The notes: generated by a model from the sequence alone, not told the origin. DNA of 64,000 nucleotides from Sulfitobacter sp. EhC04 (GCF_001650875.1 NZ_LXYI01000008.1:124266-188265), one strand, 5' to 3'; shown: positions 1 through 10,996, counted from the first letter of the stretch. A program made the numbers and translations.

Positions 1-2
1 CC

Positions 3-98
3 TATCGCGCAAGGCTGGGCAAGGACCCGCTGCCGGTGCCCTTCTCAGAGGAGCTGACCGGGTCGACGCTTAAGGCGTTCGCGCCAAAAGGTGAATAG
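3..98 (+). CDS. possible 3' end of a truncated gene
   Basis: The frame starting at base 3 is open for 31 codons and ends in TAG at 96-98. Nearly all codons end in G or C, as in real genes of this replicon. The encoded tail (ending FAPKGE) is too short to assign to a family. It would overlap the 3' end of the convergent transporter gene by about 50 bp, which is more than usual here, so this may be chance. The start lies outside the window. Confidence 0.3.
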   Translation, partial: YRARLGKDPLPVPFSEELTGSTLKAFAPKGE

Positions 99-932
99 CC
101 CTGCCGCCACGATGATGGCGGCCCCCACAACCACGTTTGCACGCACGGTTTCGCCAAAGAAGCTGAGCCCGATGACGGCGGCAAAGGCGAGCTGGAAATA
201 GGCAAAGGGCTGTACCGAACTGGCCTCTGCCACTTCATAGACGCGGATCAGCAACCAGTGGCCGGAAATGCCCGTCACACAGAGGCAGGCCATGATCAGC
301 CAGTCAGAACCGGCCATAGGTTCCCAGAACCAGACACCTGCGAGGGTCATGGTGACGGCACCTGTGACACCGGTCCAGAAGAAGCTGGTGGCCGTTGAAT
401 CCTTCTTGGCGACATATCGGGTCAGCAGGCCATAGACCGCGAACATGGCAGCCGCCAGCAGGGGGATCAGCGCCGCGGGGTCAAAGACGCTCATCCCCGG
501 TTGCAGGATGATCAGCACGCCGACAAACCCCACGGCAATGGCCGCCCAGCGCCGCCAGCCGACACTTTCCCCCAGGATCGGCCCCGACAGTGCCGCCACC
601 AACAACGGATAGCAGGTAAAGACCGCGTGGCTTTCCACCAGCCCCAGAATGGTGAAGGCAAAAACCATGACGCAAATCTCGGTGGCCAGCAGGAAACCGC
701 GAAATCCCTGCAGGATCGGCTGCGAGGTTCGGGCCGCCGCACGCACACCGCCCGCCTTGCGCCCCGCAATCGCGATCACGAAGGCGGCGAAGAACCAATA
801 GCGGATCATGACGACCATCAGAACATTGTATTCCGACGCCAGATGCCGCGACAGGCCATCCTGAACCGCAAAGACAAATGTGGTCGCGATCATCAGGCCG
901 ATGCCCAGCGGAGTATTGTTGCCCTGGCTCAC
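45..932 (-). CDS. EamA/DMT-family transporter
   Basis: This 295-residue, very hydrophobic protein is built as two EamA-type halves of about five transmembrane helices each, the size and layout of the drug/metabolite transporter (DMT) superfamily. It sits in the inner membrane and probably exports a small metabolite or amino acid; the substrate cannot be read from sequence. The start is a GTG at 932 that overlaps the TGA stop of mnmD (GTGA), so the two genes are probably cotranscribed with translational coupling. The residue order after the start (MSQGNNTPLGIG) leads straight into the first helix, supporting this start. The last helix is followed by a short basic tail, as expected for a cytoplasmic C-terminus. 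Confidence 0.9.
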   Translation of the reverse strand: MSQGNNTPLGIGLMIATTFVFAVQDGLSRHLASEYNVLMVVMIRYWFFAAFVIAIAGRKAGGVRAAARTSQPILQGFRGFLLATEICVMVFAFTILGLVESHAVFTCYPLLVAALSGPILGESVGWRRWAAIAVGFVGVLIILQPGMSVFDPAALIPLLAAAMFAVYGLLTRYVAKKDSTATSFFWTGVTGAVTMTLAGVWFWEPMAGSDWLIMACLCVTGISGHWLLIRVYEVAEASSVQPFAYFQLAFAAVIGLSFFGETVRANVVVGAAIIVAAGLFTFWRERLKRRPGQLL

Positions 933-1603
933 CCTGCAATCCTCGCTCGCGTCATGTGCCGCTTGCGGCCAAATCCCTGCACCCGATGCACGTCAAAGCC
1001 CGCAGCCGCCAGCCCCCGCCGCACATCGCCCGCCGCCGTATACGTCGCCGCCGTACCGTTCTGCGCCGTATGCGCGGCGACCTCTGCCATCAGATCGGGC
1101 GACCAAAGCTCCGGGTTCTTGGCAGGGGCGAAACCGTCAAGGAACCATGCATCGGCATGCCCAGTCCATTGTGGAAGCGTTTCGCGCGCATCGCCAAATA
1201 TCACGTTCAGCCGCAACCCCGGCAGATCGAATGATCCGTCCGCCCCGGTCCAGACCGCTGACAGCGCATCGCGCTTGTCGTCGAATGCGGGGAAGGCACG
1301 ATGCGCGCGGGCCATGTCTTCGGGCGATAGGGGAAAGGCTTCGAAACTGGTGAAACGCAGCGTCGCCCCCGGCATCGCAGCGGCGAAGGCATCCCAAGCA
1401 ACCAAGAGGTTCAGTCCGGTGCCGAACCCCAATTCGCCGATGGCGAAATCATCGCGAAACCGCGCCGGCAGGTCGTTGCCGGTCAGAAAGACATGGCGCG
1501 TCTCTGCGATCCCGTCGTCCAGGCTGAAGAACGGGTCGTCGAAACGGGTGGAGACGGGGATTTTGCCGTCGCGCCAGGTGATCGGATCGGACTGCTGCTG
1601 CAT
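929..1603 (-). CDS. mnmD: tRNA mnm5s2U34 methyltransferase MnmD (MnmC N-domain type)
   Basis: The 224-residue product matches the methyltransferase half of MnmC (DUF752). A SAM-binding glycine loop reads ELGFGTGLNLLVAW near residue 60, and the family signature FLDGFAPAKNPELW lies near residue 160. The enzyme would methylate nm5(s2)U at the tRNA wobble position to mnm5(s2)U. Only the methyltransferase domain is present; an oxidase-type FAD protein is encoded separately and divergently 51 bp away. I chose the ATG at 1603 (MQQQSDPITW) because the family starts at about this point. The frame stays open far upstream, but that extension is antisense to the FAD gene and is not credible. It overlaps the downstream transporter start by 4 bp. 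Confidence 0.92.
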   Translation of the reverse strand: MQQQSDPITWRDGKIPVSTRFDDPFFSLDDGIAETRHVFLTGNDLPARFRDDFAIGELGFGTGLNLLVAWDAFAAAMPGATLRFTSFEAFPLSPEDMARAHRAFPAFDDKRDALSAVWTGADGSFDLPGLRLNVIFGDARETLPQWTGHADAWFLDGFAPAKNPELWSPDLMAEVAAHTAQNGTAATYTAAGDVRRGLAAAGFDVHRVQGFGRKRHMTRARIAG

Positions 1604-1654
1604 GGGGTTGCCCGCTGGGGAGAGTTGCGCCAGATGTGCGACAACAGGCGGGGA

Positions 1655-2692
1655 ATGGCAATGCATGATATCACCATCCGTGGCGCGGGAGTTTTCGGCC
1701 TGTCGATTGCATGGGCCTGCGTCCGGCGCGGCGCGACAGTGCAGGTGATAGACCCGCATGGGCCCGCAGCAGGCAGCAGCGGCGGCATTGTCGGCGCATT
1801 GGCCCCACATGTGCCGGAAAACTGGAACCCGAAAAAGGCGTTTCAACTGGACAGCCTGTTGATGGCCGCCTCGTTCTGGCGCGAGGTGGACGCAGCGGGC
1901 GGCGGCGACAGCGGCTATGCGCGGCATGGTCGCCTGCAACCCATCGCCGACCCGCATCTGCTGGAACTTGCGCGGGTCCGCGCCGGAACCGCACATGAAC
2001 TGTGGCAGAATCACGCGACCTGGCAGGTCATCCCGGCCAGTGGCGCGGACTGGGAACCGGTCAGTGCCACCGGTCTTTTGATCCGCGATACGCTGAGCGG
2101 GCTTGTGCATCCGCGCAAGGGTTGCGCGTCTTTGGTGCGCGCCCTTGCGGCCCATGGCGTCACGGTCACCGCTGAAGGTGCCGATGAAGGTGCAACCCTC
2201 TGGGCAACAGGGGTCGCCGGTCTGGAACAGATGAACGCCGGTCATCACCGCATGATCGGCGCAGGCGTCAAAGGACAGGCTGCCCTGCTGCAATATGACG
2301 CCAAGGGCGCGCCGCAATTGTTCGCGGGTGGGGTTCACATCATCCCGCACCAGGACGGGACTGTCGCCGTCGGGTCCACCTCGGAACGGGATTATGACAG
2401 CCCGGACCGGACAGACGCGCAACTGGATGATGTGATAAAACGCGCCCGCGTTGCGGTGCCGGTGCTGGCGGATGCACCTGTGATCGCCCGCTGGGCCGGG
2501 GTGCGGCCCCGGACGCGCAGCCGCGCCCCGATGTTGGGGCCATGGCCCGACAGACCCGGCCACTTCATCGCCAATGGCGGCTTCAAGATCGGGTTCGGGA
2601 TGGCGCCCAAGGTGGCTGAGGTTATGGCTGATCTCATGCTGGAAGGGGTCGATGCCATCCCCGATGGTTTTCGGGTCGAAGACAACCTCTAG
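1655..2692 (+). CDS. FAD-dependent oxidoreductase (DAO fold, MnmC C-domain-like)
   Basis: The protein has about 345 residues and opens with an FAD-binding Rossmann loop, IRGAGVFGLSIAWACVRRG. The rest follows a D-amino-acid-oxidase/glycine-oxidase pattern, ending with a conserved NGGFKIGFGMAPK segment that closes the FAD site. In fused MnmC enzymes this fold removes the carboxymethyl group from cmnm5U34 of tRNA. Its placement head-to-head with mnmD suggests the same job, but a free amino-acid oxidase role is possible. ATG 1655 and ATG 1661 are both in frame; the purine-rich GGCGGGG ending at 1653 is better spaced for 1661. The intergenic region to mnmD is only 51 bp, so both promoters must be compact or overlap. 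Confidence 0.82.
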   Translation: MAMHDITIRGAGVFGLSIAWACVRRGATVQVIDPHGPAAGSSGGIVGALAPHVPENWNPKKAFQLDSLLMAASFWREVDAAGGGDSGYARHGRLQPIADPHLLELARVRAGTAHELWQNHATWQVIPASGADWEPVSATGLLIRDTLSGLVHPRKGCASLVRALAAHGVTVTAEGADEGATLWATGVAGLEQMNAGHHRMIGAGVKGQAALLQYDAKGAPQLFAGGVHIIPHQDGTVAVGSTSERDYDSPDRTDAQLDDVIKRARVAVPVLADAPVIARWAGVRPRTRSRAPMLGPWPDRPGHFIANGGFKIGFGMAPKVAEVMADLMLEGVDAIPDGFRVEDNL

Positions 2693-2727
2693 CAAGTTCG
2701 CCATGAACGCCGTGTCCGGCGGGCCGG

Positions 2728-3264
2728 TCAGATCATGCGGCGCAGGGCCTGCATGAGATCGGTCAGTTCCTTGACGTAAATCTCGCCCTTGAGCTTGCCC
2801 GTCTCGTCAAACTGATCACCGCTGCCCGCCAGGTGAATTTCGGGCCCCTGCAGGATCCGGGGGCGGAAAGGCACCATGAAGCCCCGCAGGATCATCTGCG
2901 CACGTTCCCCGCCCGCGCGACCGGCAGCCGCCGACATCACGGCGACGGGTTTGTCGTTCCATGGTTTGAAGTCGACCCGGCTGATCCAGTCCAGCGCATT
3001 CTTGATCACGCCCGACGGTCCCTTGTTGTATTCCGGGGTAGCGATGATCACCGCGTCCGCCGCCTCGATCTGTCGGGCAACCTTGACCACTGCATCCGGC
3101 ACGCCCTGTGCTGCCTGTTCATCGGCGTCATACAAGGGAAAGCGAATATCGGCTTGCGTATATTCTGCCGCGCCGAACAGCCGTGCGGCTTCGCTCAAGA
3201 GAAGGGTATTGGTAGACCCGGCCCGGAGCGATCCGGAAATCCCGAGGAGTTTTGGCTTGGTCAT
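2728..3264 (-). CDS. NADPH-dependent FMN reductase family protein
   Basis: This 178-residue protein has the flavodoxin-like fold of NADPH-dependent FMN reductases/azoreductases. The phosphate-binding loop is GISGSLRAGSTNTLLL at residues 8-23, and the family motif TPEYNKGPSGVIKNALDW lies near residues 76-93. It should bind FMN and reduce flavin, quinone or azo substrates with NADPH in the cytosol. It stands as a single gene, convergent with the FAD oxidoreductase (35 bp apart) and downstream of the OmpA-like lipoprotein gene on the same strand. No regulatory motif was recognised upstream. Confidence 0.9.
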   Translation of the reverse strand: MTKPKLLGISGSLRAGSTNTLLLSEAARLFGAAEYTQADIRFPLYDADEQAAQGVPDAVVKVARQIEAADAVIIATPEYNKGPSGVIKNALDWISRVDFKPWNDKPVAVMSAAAGRAGGERAQMILRGFMVPFRPRILQGPEIHLAGSGDQFDETGKLKGEIYVKELTDLMQALRRMI

Positions 3265-3327
3265 GGCAATCTGCCTTCCTGTTATTCACGTCCTCCATAA
3301 AGTCGGGCACAGGCGCAGAAAAGCAAG

Positions 3328-3352
3328 GAGCCCCCGCGATATGCAGGGGCTC
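3328..3352 (-). terminator. possible terminator of the OmpA-like lipoprotein gene
   Basis: A 10-bp stem with one mismatch and a five-base loop (GAGCCCCTGC/GCGGGGGCTC on the minus strand) lies 49 bp after the lipoprotein stop. It is followed by a T-rich but interrupted stretch (CTTGCTTTTC). The hairpin is clear; the weak T tract makes terminator function uncertain. Confidence 0.45.
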
Positions 3353-3400
3353 TGTGCGTAAATGTGGCAATCGGGTGCCCCGATGCGGGGCTCGCAGCGA

Positions 3401-4072
3401 TCAGCGGGCGTTGGGCAGAATGACGATCTCGACCCGGCGGTTCTGCTGCTTGCCCTGCGGCGTCAGGTTGCTTGCAACCGGTTGGCTTTCACCGCGCCCG
3501 AAAGTCTGGACCCGGTTTGCCGGAACGCCGTTTGCGTAAAGCACGTTTGCGACCGCATTCGCACGACCTTCGGACAAGGTCTGGTTATAGGCAGCGTCGC
3601 CGTCGCTGTCCGTGTGACCGACGATCTGCAACGTGGAGTTCGCATAGACCTGCACGTTCTGGGCCAGCGCCCTCAGGTCGCCCTGAATGCCCGGCTGCAC
3701 GGCGGTGCTGTCGGTGGCAAAGGTAATGTCCTGCGGAAGGGTCACGATCAGACGGTCACCGGTGTTGGTGATCACAACGCGGCTGTCCATCTGGCGGCGC
3801 AACTCGGCCTCCTGCTTGTCCAGCGAATAGCCGATACCCGCCCCTGCGGCACCACCAAGCAGAGCACCGGCAAGAGCGCGGTCGCCCCGGTTGCCATCAT
3901 CGGCGGTCAGCGCGCCCAGAACTGCGCCGGACGCGGCCCCGATCAGCGCGCCATTCTTGGTTTTCTGGTTCGGATCGTTGGGACCCGCACCCAACTGGCC
4001 TGGTTCTGTACAGGCGCTGAGGGTCAGCGCGCCTGCGATCAGCGCGGCGAGGGAAAGTTTGGAAGAAATCAT
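3401..4072 (-). CDS. OmpA-family outer-membrane lipoprotein
   Basis: The 223-residue precursor begins MISSKLSLAALIAGALTLSAC, a lipoprotein signal with a LSA-C lipobox, so the Cys would be lipidated. A glycine-zipper region follows (GAASGAVLGAL, GALLGGAAGAGIGY, about residues 45-95). The C-terminal half is an OmpA-type peptidoglycan-binding domain with VGHTDSDGDAAYNQTLSEGRA. The layout resembles YiaD/OmpA-like lipoproteins that tether the outer membrane to peptidoglycan. An upstream in-frame start at 4129 would bury the signal peptide, so ATG 4072 was chosen. It is probably monocistronic. Confidence 0.9.
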   Translation of the reverse strand: MISSKLSLAALIAGALTLSACTEPGQLGAGPNDPNQKTKNGALIGAASGAVLGALTADDGNRGDRALAGALLGGAAGAGIGYSLDKQEAELRRQMDSRVVITNTGDRLIVTLPQDITFATDSTAVQPGIQGDLRALAQNVQVYANSTLQIVGHTDSDGDAAYNQTLSEGRANAVANVLYANGVPANRVQTFGRGESQPVASNLTPQGKQQNRRVEIVILPNAR

Positions 4073-4199
4073 ATCTACTGCCTTTGGTTTTGGGGCCGCG
4101 TTCGGGCGCGGCATCTCGATGTAGCGCATATATAGTGTGCAAACGGCCCGCGTTCAGGGGGAATTTTCAATCGGCAGCATCCCGCCTAACAGGGCTGTC

Positions 4200-5060
4200 T
4201 CACGCCTCCGCGCGGGCGGCCTCGAAGGCGAGCATCGCGCGTTTGACCGGCATGCCCCAGTGGTAGCCGCCCAGCGCGCCGGATTTGCGCAGCGCCCGGT
4301 GGCAGGGGATCAACCAACTGACGGGGTTGCGGCCCACCGCCGTGCCGACCGCCCTGACCGCGCGCGGGCTGCCGATTGCCTGGGCAATATCGGAATAGGT
4401 CGTGACCTGTCCCGAAGGGATGCGCAGCAACGCCTCCCATACCTTGATCTGGAAAGGCGCGCCGATCAGATAGAGCGGTGCCTTTTCCAGCCTGCCCTCC
4501 TGCGCACCGAAGGCCGCCAGCACCCAGGGCTGCAGCAGCATCGGGTCCTCGACAAAGTTTGCCAATGGCCAGCGACCGGTCAGATCCTCCATCGCCGCCT
4601 CTTCGCCGACCTCGGCGGCAAGGGCCAAGCCGCAGATCCCCTTGTCAGTCCCCATGACCAGCGCCGGGCCAAAAGGGCTGTCAAACCAGCCCCAATAGAT
4701 CGTGAGCCCCGCCCCCTTGCGGGCAAAATCGCCCGGACTCATCGCCTCCCAGCGCAGGAACATGTCGTGTAGACGCCCGGTCCCTGACAGGCCAACCTGA
4801 TGGGCTGCGTGCAGGGTTGTCGCATGGTCACGCAGCATCTGCTTGGCCTGTCCCAGCATCAGGTATTGCTGATACCTTTTGGGCGACACGCCAACCCAGC
4901 GCGAAAACACCCGCTGGAAATGGGCGGGAGACATGCCCATCCGCGCCGCCAGTACCTCAAGCGTCAGGGGCTCTTCCGACGCATCAATCAAATCAATCGC
5001 CCGGCGCATCACGCCGAAGTGGTAGCCGTCATCGGCCAAGGAGGAAGCATTCTGTGTCAT
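4200..5060 (-). CDS. AraC-type regulator / methylated-DNA-cysteine methyltransferase
   Basis: The 286-residue protein fuses an N-terminal AraC-type helix-turn-helix (about residues 20-105, with MGMSPAHFQRVFSRWVGVSP) to a C-terminal O6-alkylguanine-DNA alkyltransferase domain. The alkyl-acceptor motif IPCHR near residue 250 is intact, followed by GALGGYHWG. It should repair O6-methylguanine by irreversible self-alkylation and may also regulate genes. Compared with E. coli Ada it lacks the zinc-binding N-terminal domain with the methylphosphotriester-accepting Cys, so the classical Ada sensing mechanism is absent. It is divergent from nth, another repair gene, with about 100 bp between the two. 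Confidence 0.9.
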   Translation of the reverse strand: MTQNASSLADDGYHFGVMRRAIDLIDASEEPLTLEVLAARMGMSPAHFQRVFSRWVGVSPKRYQQYLMLGQAKQMLRDHATTLHAAHQVGLSGTGRLHDMFLRWEAMSPGDFARKGAGLTIYWGWFDSPFGPALVMGTDKGICGLALAAEVGEEAAMEDLTGRWPLANFVEDPMLLQPWVLAAFGAQEGRLEKAPLYLIGAPFQIKVWEALLRIPSGQVTTYSDIAQAIGSPRAVRAVGTAVGRNPVSWLIPCHRALRKSGALGGYHWGMPVKRAMLAFEAARAEA

Positions 5061-5160
5061 GCCATCAATCTAAGCTGCCCGCAGCGCCCAGGCGACCCGA
5101 AACATGCGCCTTTGTCGCCATGCCTTGCCCCCGCCCCCGTTTCTGCGTCATATGCCCGAT

Positions 5161-5805
5161 ATGGCAAAACAGCTCGACTACCATACGATCCGCGAGATTT
5201 TCCTGCGTTTCCAGGCTTCTGATCCAGAGCCCGAGGGAGAATTGCATCACGTCAACGCCTACACCCTGCTGGTCGCCGTCGCCCTGAGCGCGCAGGCCAC
5301 CGATGCCGGTGTGAACAAGGCAACGCACAGCCTGTTCAAACTCGTCGATACGCCAGAGAAGATGGTCGAACTGGGCGTCGAGGGCCTGACAGAACACATC
5401 AAGACCATTGGCCTGTTCCGGCAAAAGGCCAAGAACGTCATGAAAATGAGCCAGATCCTGGTCGATGACTATGGCGGCGAGGTGCCAAACTCGCGCGCCG
5501 CCCTGCAAGGCTTGCCCGGCGTCGGGCGCAAGACCGCCAACGTGGTTCTCAACATGTGGTGGCGGCAGCCCGCGCAGGCCGTGGACACCCATATCTTTCG
5601 CGTCGGAAACCGCACCGGCATTGCGCCGGGCAAGACCGTGGACGTGGTGGAACGCGCCATCGAAGACAACATACCGGCGGATTTCCAGTTGCACGCGCAT
5701 CACTGGATGATCCTGCACGGTCGCTACCATTGCAAAGCCCGCAAACCCTTGTGCAAAACCTGCATTATCCGTGATCTCTGCCCCTTTGAGGAAAAGACAA
5801 TATGA
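5161..5805 (+). CDS. nth: endonuclease III
   Basis: The 214-residue product carries the helix-hairpin-helix LPGVGRKTANVVLN containing the catalytic Lys, then the catalytic Asp in VDTHIFRV. The C-terminal [4Fe-4S] cluster motif is present as four Cys in CKARKPLCKTCIIRDLC. It excises oxidised pyrimidines and nicks abasic DNA in base-excision repair. Two starts are close: ATG 5152 (MPDMAKQ) and ATG 5161 (MAKQLDYHT). Neither has a strong Shine-Dalgarno sequence; 5161 matches the usual family start. The stop overlaps the ATG of the kinase gene (ATGA), indicating an operon. Confidence 0.96.
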   Translation: MAKQLDYHTIREIFLRFQASDPEPEGELHHVNAYTLLVAVALSAQATDAGVNKATHSLFKLVDTPEKMVELGVEGLTEHIKTIGLFRQKAKNVMKMSQILVDDYGGEVPNSRAALQGLPGVGRKTANVVLNMWWRQPAQAVDTHIFRVGNRTGIAPGKTVDVVERAIEDNIPADFQLHAHHWMILHGRYHCKARKPLCKTCIIRDLCPFEEKTI

Positions 5806-6791
5806 AGACCTATGACCTTGTTGGCATCGGCAACGCCGTTGTGGATGTGATTACCCAATGTGACGACAGCTTTCTCGATCACATGGGGATCGAAAAAGGC
5901 ATCATGCAGCTGGTGGAACGCGAGCGCGGTGAAACGCTTTATGGCGCGATGACCGAACGGGTGCAGACACCCGGCGGGTCGGTGGCCAATACCATCGCGG
6001 GGGCCGGGGCGCTGGGGTTGCAGACGGGCTTTATCGGGCGCGTGCGTGACGATGCGCTGGGCAAGTTCTATGCCAGCGCCATGTCGGACCACGGGATCGA
6101 CTTTGTGAATCCGCCCGTCACCTCGGGCGAAATGCCGACCTCGCGCAGCATGATCTTTGTCACCCCCGACGGTGAGCGGTCGATGAACACGTATCTGGGC
6201 ATTTCGACCGGCCTGGGGTCGGGGGATGTGTCGGGTGATGTCGCGGGCAATGCAAAGATGATGTTTCTCGAAGGATATCTGTTTGATGAGGACGCAGGCA
6301 AGACCGCCTTTCGCGAGGCCGCGCGCGCGACCAAGGCGGCGGGAGGGATGGCGGGTATCGCCATTTCGGACCCCTTCTGCGTCGAGCGCCACCGCGCGGA
6401 CTTCCTGACCCTGATCGAACATGACCTCGACTATGTGATCGGCAACGAGGCCGAACTGAAATCACTGTTCCAGACCGAAGATCTGGAAGAGGCGATCAGC
6501 AGGACAGCAGCGATCTGTCCCATTGTAGTCTGTACCCGTTCGGGCGACGGGGTAACCCTGATCCGCGATGGTGAGCGGGTCGACGTGCCGGTCAAGAAAA
6601 TCACCCCGGTGGATGCCACGGGCGCGGGCGATCAATTCGCGGCCGGGTTCCTGTTCGGCCTCGCCAAAGGGGCCGATCTGGAAACCTGCGGTCGCATGGG
6701 CAACCTCTGCGCCGGCGAAGTGATCAGCCACATCGGGCCGCGTCCGCAAGCGGACATGCTGGCGCGGTTCCGGACCGAAGGCCTGATCTGA
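5802..6791 (+). CDS. PfkB-family carbohydrate/adenosine kinase
   Basis: The 329-residue protein is a ribokinase/PfkB-fold kinase. It has an N-terminal GIGNAVVDV strand, a glycine-rich PGGSVANTIAGAGALG substrate loop near residue 50, and the C-terminal signature DATGAGDQFAAGFLFG with the catalytic Asp near residue 275. Roseobacter homologues are usually named adenosine kinase, which would return adenosine to AMP, but the sugar or nucleoside specificity is not proved by these motifs. It overlaps nth by 4 bp and is followed after 3 bp by a GNAT gene, so the three are probably one transcript. Confidence 0.87.
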   Translation: MKTYDLVGIGNAVVDVITQCDDSFLDHMGIEKGIMQLVERERGETLYGAMTERVQTPGGSVANTIAGAGALGLQTGFIGRVRDDALGKFYASAMSDHGIDFVNPPVTSGEMPTSRSMIFVTPDGERSMNTYLGISTGLGSGDVSGDVAGNAKMMFLEGYLFDEDAGKTAFREAARATKAAGGMAGIAISDPFCVERHRADFLTLIEHDLDYVIGNEAELKSLFQTEDLEEAISRTAAICPIVVCTRSGDGVTLIRDGERVDVPVKKITPVDATGAGDQFAAGFLFGLAKGADLETCGRMGNLCAGEVISHIGPRPQADMLARFRTEGLI

Positions 6792-6794
6792 ACC

Positions 6795-7391
6795 ATGATC
6801 GCTGACGGGCTGCACGATGTACCGCCGGGCAAGGTGGCGATGGTTGTCACGCATCTGCAGATGCAGGCAAAACCACATATGCGGCCGGTCGATCTGCCTG
6901 CCGGGCTGGCATTCGAACAGATCACGCCAGACGTGGCCCGCTACAGGGCCCTGTTTGACCGGGTCGGGCGCGATTGGCTTTGGTTCGGCCGCAGGATGAT
7001 GCCGGAGGACGAACTGCAGGCGATCCTGGATGATCCCAAGGTGACATTCCATACGTTGCGGAAGAATGGTGAGGACGCGGCGATCCTGGAACTGGACTTC
7101 CGCGAGGAAGGTTCCTGTGAGCTTGCCTATTTCGGGCTGGCACCCAGCCTGATCGGCTCAGGGGCCGGACGATACCTGATGAACCAGGCGATTTCACTGG
7201 CGTGGCGCGCCCCAATCACCCGGTTTCATGTGCATACCTGCACCTTGGACAGCCCGCAGGCCCTGGGGTTCTACATACGCAACGGCTTTGCCCCCTACCG
7301 GCAGCAGATCGAAATCGAAGATGATCCGCGCTTGTCCGGTGTCCTGCCCACTGAGGCGGCCAGCCATGTTCCGATCTTCAGGCCGGATTGA
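6795..7391 (+). CDS. GNAT-family N-acetyltransferase
   Basis: This 198-residue protein shows a GNAT core in its second half: a strand in which small-molecule binding would occur, a LIGSGAGRYLMNQAI acetyl-CoA loop near residue 120, and a C-terminal ALGFYIRNGF element typical of the fold. The acceptor substrate is unknown. The gene starts 3 bp after the kinase stop, so it is the last gene of the nth-kinase-GNAT unit. A later in-frame Met exists, but the chosen start directly follows the upstream stop, as usual in this genome. Confidence 0.85.
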   Translation: MIADGLHDVPPGKVAMVVTHLQMQAKPHMRPVDLPAGLAFEQITPDVARYRALFDRVGRDWLWFGRRMMPEDELQAILDDPKVTFHTLRKNGEDAAILELDFREEGSCELAYFGLAPSLIGSGAGRYLMNQAISLAWRAPITRFHVHTCTLDSPQALGFYIRNGFAPYRQQIEIEDDPRLSGVLPTEAASHVPIFRPD

Positions 7392-7434
7392 GCGGGCCCG
7401 GCATCAGGTGGCGGCATCGGGCCGCAGCATAAGG

Positions 7435-7911
7435 CTATTTCTTCTTACACGCCCCGCCCGTGAAGCACTGTCGCACCTGTTTCAGTTGCGCCGGTTGTAC
7501 CGGGGTAAACACATGCCCACCGCAAGGATTGATCCCCAAGGCATACTGCCCGCCATCACGGCGAACAAATGCCAGGACATCCGCGCCATTGGCGACTGAT
7601 CCGCACCACGGACCAAAGCAGGCGACTTCCAGCATGATGTCCTTATCAAAGGGGGTATGAAACCCCGACGCGCTCAGCGACGTTCCGCTCAGCGTGGCAG
7701 GCACCAAGGTCATCTTGGGTGGATTTGACTGGGTCGAACCGTCACTTGGCAGCTTGCGCTGATCCAGCGTCAGCCGTCCATGCACAACGACGTATTCGTC
7801 CTTGGCCTCATTGACCTCGTGAAAGGTGCGTTCGACCGATGGGGCAACACATGACAGGGCAAGTGCCGGCAACGGGGCGCACAGGGCCAGCATGAGGGCA
7901 ACAAATCGCAT
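7435..7911 (-). CDS. secreted protein of unknown function
   Basis: I do not recognise a family. The 158-residue product begins with a clear signal peptide ([20 protein letters not shown]), with cleavage probably near residue 19, and the mature part contains at least four Cys, consistent with disulfides in the periplasm. The C-terminus is Lys-rich (GGACKKK). It overlaps the rppH stop region by one base (start at 7911), making it the last gene of a GNAT-rppH-secreted protein operon. The operon position does not reveal its role. Confidence 0.78.
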   Translation of the reverse strand: MRFVALMLALCAPLPALALSCVAPSVERTFHEVNEAKDEYVVVHGRLTLDQRKLPSDGSTQSNPPKMTLVPATLSGTSLSASGFHTPFDKDIMLEVACFGPWCGSVANGADVLAFVRRDGGQYALGINPCGGHVFTPVQPAQLKQVRQCFTGGACKKK

Positions 7912-8393
7912 TACAGATACTCCTCGAACTCATCTACGACAGCGCGGTAAACCGCCTGCTTGAAGGGAACGATGCTGGGCACAAGCTGATCCATTGGCAT
8001 CCAGCGCCAGCGGGAAAATTCGGGGTGCTCGGTTTCGATGTTCACATGATCGTCCGTGCCAGTGAAACGCATCAGGAACCATTTTTGTTCCTGCCCGCGA
8101 AACCGGCCTTTCCAGATGTTCGGCACCAGATCATGCGGCAGGTCATAGGGCACCCAGCCCCGCGTTTCGGCCATCACCGTCACCAGATCGCGCGAAACGC
8201 CGGTTTCCTCCTCCAATTCGCGCAGCGCCGCCTCGCGCGGGGGCTCGCCCTTTTCGATCCCACCCTGCGGCATCTGCCAGGCGTCCTGGTCGCGGTCCCT
8301 GCGCTGCCCCACAAAGGCCTCGCCAGCCGCGTTGACCAGCATCACGCCGACACAGGGACGATAGGGCAGTATGGCAATCTCTTCCGGGGTCAT
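7911..8393 (-). CDS. rppH: RNA pyrophosphohydrolase
   Basis: The 160-residue Nudix hydrolase carries the complete Nudix box within residues 40-63 (G-x5-E-x7-REL-x-EE-x-G, here starting GGIEKGEPP and ending EEETGV). An N-terminal YRPCVGVML and central [12 protein letters not shown] are typical of RppH/diadenosine polyphosphate hydrolases. It converts the 5'-triphosphate of mRNA to monophosphate and so starts RNase E-dependent decay. It overlaps the upstream GNAT gene by 4 bp (ATGA) and the downstream secreted-protein gene by 1 bp. Confidence 0.95.
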   Translation of the reverse strand: MTPEEIAILPYRPCVGVMLVNAAGEAFVGQRRDRDQDAWQMPQGGIEKGEPPREAALRELEEETGVSRDLVTVMAETRGWVPYDLPHDLVPNIWKGRFRGQEQKWFLMRFTGTDDHVNIETEHPEFSRWRWMPMDQLVPSIVPFKQAVYRAVVDEFEEYL

Positions 8394-8848
8394 GCGAGCA
8401 TCTTCTCCATTTCTGCGCGGCGCAGAACCTCACCGCCCTGGGCCACGTTTTCGTGACGGATAACACGGAAACCCACCGCCAGAAAGGCAGGTTGCGCCAT
8501 CAGACTGGCGTGAGTCCAAAGCCGCCGTTGACCGCGCGCCGCCGCCTCAACCTGCGCAAAAAGGGCCCTGAAAACACCCCTGCCCTGCGAGGCGGCGGCA
8601 ACAAAGGCCAGGTCGATATAATCCCCGTCAAGCGTCATGAAACCAACCGGACCGGTCTTGTCATAGGCGACCCAGACCTTTTGCGCCGACAGCCGCGCGC
8701 GCCATCCTTCGCCCGCGTTCGGTGTCGGCAGCCAGGCCTGCCTTTCGGCCAGCGAATATTGGCTTGGACCGTGATGAATCGCATCATACATGATCCGGCC
8801 AAGCGCATCATCGACCTCACCCTCATCGGGCCGCGCGCGCACCTGCAT
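8390..8848 (-). CDS. GNAT-family N-acetyltransferase
   Basis: The roughly 152-residue protein has a GNAT core: [20 protein letters not shown] provides the acetyl-CoA pyrophosphate loop, and [12 protein letters not shown] closes the fold. The substrate is unknown. ATG 8848 ([11 protein letters not shown]) was chosen because a GGAGG sits five bases upstream; a longer start at 8878 is possible. Its stop overlaps the rppH start (ATGA), so translation is likely coupled to rppH. It is divergent from fadH with about 120 bp between the starts. Confidence 0.85.
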   Translation of the reverse strand: MQVRARPDEGEVDDALGRIMYDAIHHGPSQYSLAERQAWLPTPNAGEGWRARLSAQKVWVAYDKTGPVGFMTLDGDYIDLAFVAAASQGRGVFRALFAQVEAAARGQRRLWTHASLMAQPAFLAVGFRVIRHENVAQGGEVLRRAEMEKMLA

Positions 8849-8890
8849 CCTTGCCTCCATTGCTGCGATCATTACCAATGGTCAGGATGA

Positions 8891-10996
<2,106 letters not shown>

